The translations under genes and the position numbers were made by a program. The notes under the pieces are model-generated. The model was not told the origin of the DNA and made no database searches. It saw only the letters and a program-made list of their open reading frames with translations. A stretch of 6,455 nucleotides of DNA from Nitrospinales bacterium (GTDB lineage Bacteria > Nitrospinota_A > UBA7883 > JACRGQ01). The DNA lies in NCBI GenBank assembly GCA_023248615.1, contig JAHFEI010000124.1:1-6455 (forward strand), in the 5' to 3' direction. Numbering within the stretch: the first letter of the stretch is position 1; each line of letters starts with the position of its first letter. Of this stretch, positions 5,050 through 6,455 are shown in pieces.

Positions 5050-6455
5050 TTAAGGGGTGAACGATTTGGTTATCTCCGTTTTTTCCATTCCCATGCACGG
5101 CACGGGGCAAGCGTCTATGCACAGCCCGCAACGCACACAGTTTTTTTCGTCCATCACCATGTAGGTGAAACCCTTTTTCTCCGAGCGCGGCTCGCCGCCG
5201 TTTTGCACCTGCACATAATCTTCCTGCAACATCTTTATGCAGTCGTAGGGGCATACGTCCACGCAGTTGTAGCACAGTATGCAGGCCTTTTGGTCTATCA
5301 CCACGTTGTGGTTGCACAGGTAGCACCGCTCCCCCTGCAGGTAGGTCTCTTCCTCGTTGTAGCCCAGGTCCACTTCCTCTTCCTGGTTTTTGCGGGCTCC
5401 CATGTCCAGCGAGAACATGTCCTGCTTTGGTATCAGGTCAAAAATGTTTCCCTTGATGGATTTCCAACTGGTGTAGGAGCCAAGCTCTATCTGCCTGAAG
5501 GCTGTGGTGGATATTTTTTCGCTGTGGCGGTTTTTGCCCATCAGGTGGTTATCCACGGCGCGCGCCGTCTTGTGGGCAACGCCGATGGCGGAGATGATAT
5601 CGCGCGGGCCGGTAAGGTAGTCGCCGGTGACAAACACCTTGCCGATTGAGGTGGCGTAGGTTTTTTCGTCCACCTTGAAATCTTTCCCGAAGTACGAGGT
5701 ATCCGGCGATTGGCTGATGGCGGCCAGCACCATATCGCACTTTACGGAGACGAATGAGTTCGGAATCTCGCTCACGCTTCTCCTGCCATCCTTGCCCGCC
5801 TCGCCCAGCCGCATGCGCGAGAACACTATCCCCTCAACACCGCCGCCGGTTCCTTTTTTAATCTCGTGCGGCGAAAGCATGTACTGGAAATCCACGCCCT
5901 CCATCGCTGTCTCGCGCATCTCCCGCTCGTCCACCTTTAGCTCTTTGCGCGAACGGCGGTAGGCAATGGTGACTTTCTTTGCCCCCAGCCGAAACGCGGT
6001 GCGGGCGCAGTCCATGGCGGTAAACCCGCCGCCCAGCACCACCACGTTTTCCTTCACTTTTGTGATTGCGCCGGTGTTGACCTCTTTCATGAAATCCAGC
6101 CCGTACATCACGCCGGTAGCGTTATCGCCCGGTACATCCAGCTTTGTCGGCACCATGCTTCCCGCCGCCATTATAACGGCGTCATAGCCGTCGGCCAGTT
6201 CCTGCATGGTTACATCCTTGCCTACCCATCGGTTGTTTTTCAGCGCCACTCCAAGCGAGAGTACGCGATCCACCTCTTCGTTTATTACCTCTTCGGGAAG
6301 CCGGAAACGGGGGATGCCGTAGCGAAGCATCCCGCCAGCCTTTTCCAGCCCTTCGTATATGGAGACCTTATGCCCCCACTGCGCAAGGTCGAATGCGGCG
6401 GCAAGCCCGGCGGGGCCGGAGCCGACGATGGCAATCCTTTTCCCCGTCGCCGGGG
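5050..6455 (-). CDS. GltD-like FAD/NAD(P)H oxidoreductase with C-terminal 2x[4Fe-4S] ferredoxin domain (5' partial)
   Basis: This flavoprotein should move electrons between NAD(P)H and iron-sulfur clusters. The frame runs unbroken to the right edge, so the internal ATG at 6330 is not the start. The 41 residues before it carry the FAD motif GSGPAG (visible 11-16) with E34 ending the next strand. Then follow GGMLRYGIPRFRLP, a second Rossmann motif GGGFTAMDCAR (141-151) with AYRRSR (164-169), arginines typical of NADPH binding, and the FAD-closing VFVTGDYLTGP (273-283). These are hallmarks of the glutamate synthase small subunit family. Unlike plain GltD, about 185 more residues follow, ending in two CxxCxxCxxxCPxxC sets (first cysteines C391 and C439) preceded by a CYLC pair (377-380). 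The missing N-terminus probably includes the usual GltD iron-sulfur domain. No glutamate synthase large subunit is visible. The electron partner is unknown; roles like NfnB or other GltD-type modules are possible. No signal peptide can be judged. Confidence 0.92.
   Translation of the reverse strand, partial: PATGKRIAIVGSGPAGLAAAFDLAQWGHKVSIYEGLEKAGGMLRYGIPRFRLPEEVINEEVDRVLSLGVALKNNRWVGKDVTMQELADGYDAVIMAAGSMVPTKLDVPGDNATGVMYGLDFMKEVNTGAITKVKENVVVLGGGFTAMDCARTAFRLGAKKVTIAYRRSRKELKVDEREMRETAMEGVDFQYMLSPHEIKKGTGGGVEGIVFSRMRLGEAGKDGRRSVSEIPNSFVSVKCDMVLAAISQSPDTSYFGKDFKVDEKTYATSIGKVFVTGDYLTGPRDIISAIGVAHKTARAVDNHLMGKNRHSEKISTTAFRQIELGSYTSWKSIKGNIFDLIPKQDMFSLDMGARKNQEEEVDLGYNEEETYLQGERCYLCNHNVVIDQKACILCYNCVDVCPYDCIKMLQEDYVQVQNGGEPRSEKKGFTYMVMDEKNCVRCGLCIDACPVPCMGMEKTEITKSFTP

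Noticed and set aside
5203..5649. A 148-codon plus-strand open frame
   Set aside because: It lies antisense to the iron-sulfur and linker region of the oxidoreductase, whose cysteine motifs are clearly genuine.

Overview
The window holds five protein genes and no mobile element, tRNA, rRNA or CRISPR array. By eye it is moderately GC-rich (mid-50s percent). Genes are tightly packed on both strands, and the coding sequence is ordinary for a free-living Gram-negative-type environmental bacterium. A GAF-domain sensor kinase, a short DEAD-box helicase, a Gly-rich RRM protein and a GltD-like flavoprotein with extra ferredoxin clusters would fit lineages such as Nitrospinota, Nitrospirota or the former Deltaproteobacteria. 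That placement is only a guess.

Layout from left to right. (1) Positions 2-1534, plus strand: the 3' part of a sensor histidine kinase (GAF, GAF, HisKA, HATPase); its 5' end lies outside the window. (2) Positions 1535-1799: a non-coding gap with short repeats and a hairpin at 1742-1766 that can end transcription from both sides. (3) Positions 1800-2885, minus strand: a core-only, RhlE-like DEAD-box RNA helicase, apparently starting at TTG. Its 236-base upstream region contains several hairpins and the terminator of the next gene. (4) Positions 3122-3514, minus strand: a 130-residue RNA-binding protein made of one RRM and a Gly/Arg/Tyr tail encoded by a 39-base tandem repeat. (5) Positions 3515-3745: a divergent promoter region. 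(6) Positions 3746-4996, plus strand: FolC-type folylpolyglutamate/dihydrofolate synthase. (7) Positions 4999-5029: a strong hairpin between convergent genes. (8) Positions 5050-6455, minus strand: the C-terminal part of a GltD-like FAD/NAD(P)H oxidoreductase carrying a two-cluster ferredoxin domain; its N-terminus lies outside the window.

The RRM protein and the helicase are same-strand neighbours, a pairing that suggests RNA remodelling, perhaps during cold or another stress. They are separated by a terminator, so they are probably separate transcripts and not one operon. The kinase, FolC and the oxidoreductase have no obvious functional link to them or to each other. I see no convincing new multi-gene system. 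The points most worth a second look are the GltD-ferredoxin fusion, the repeat-encoded RGG-like tail beside a helicase that lacks a tail, the structured leader of the helicase, and substitutions in a normally conserved FolC motif.
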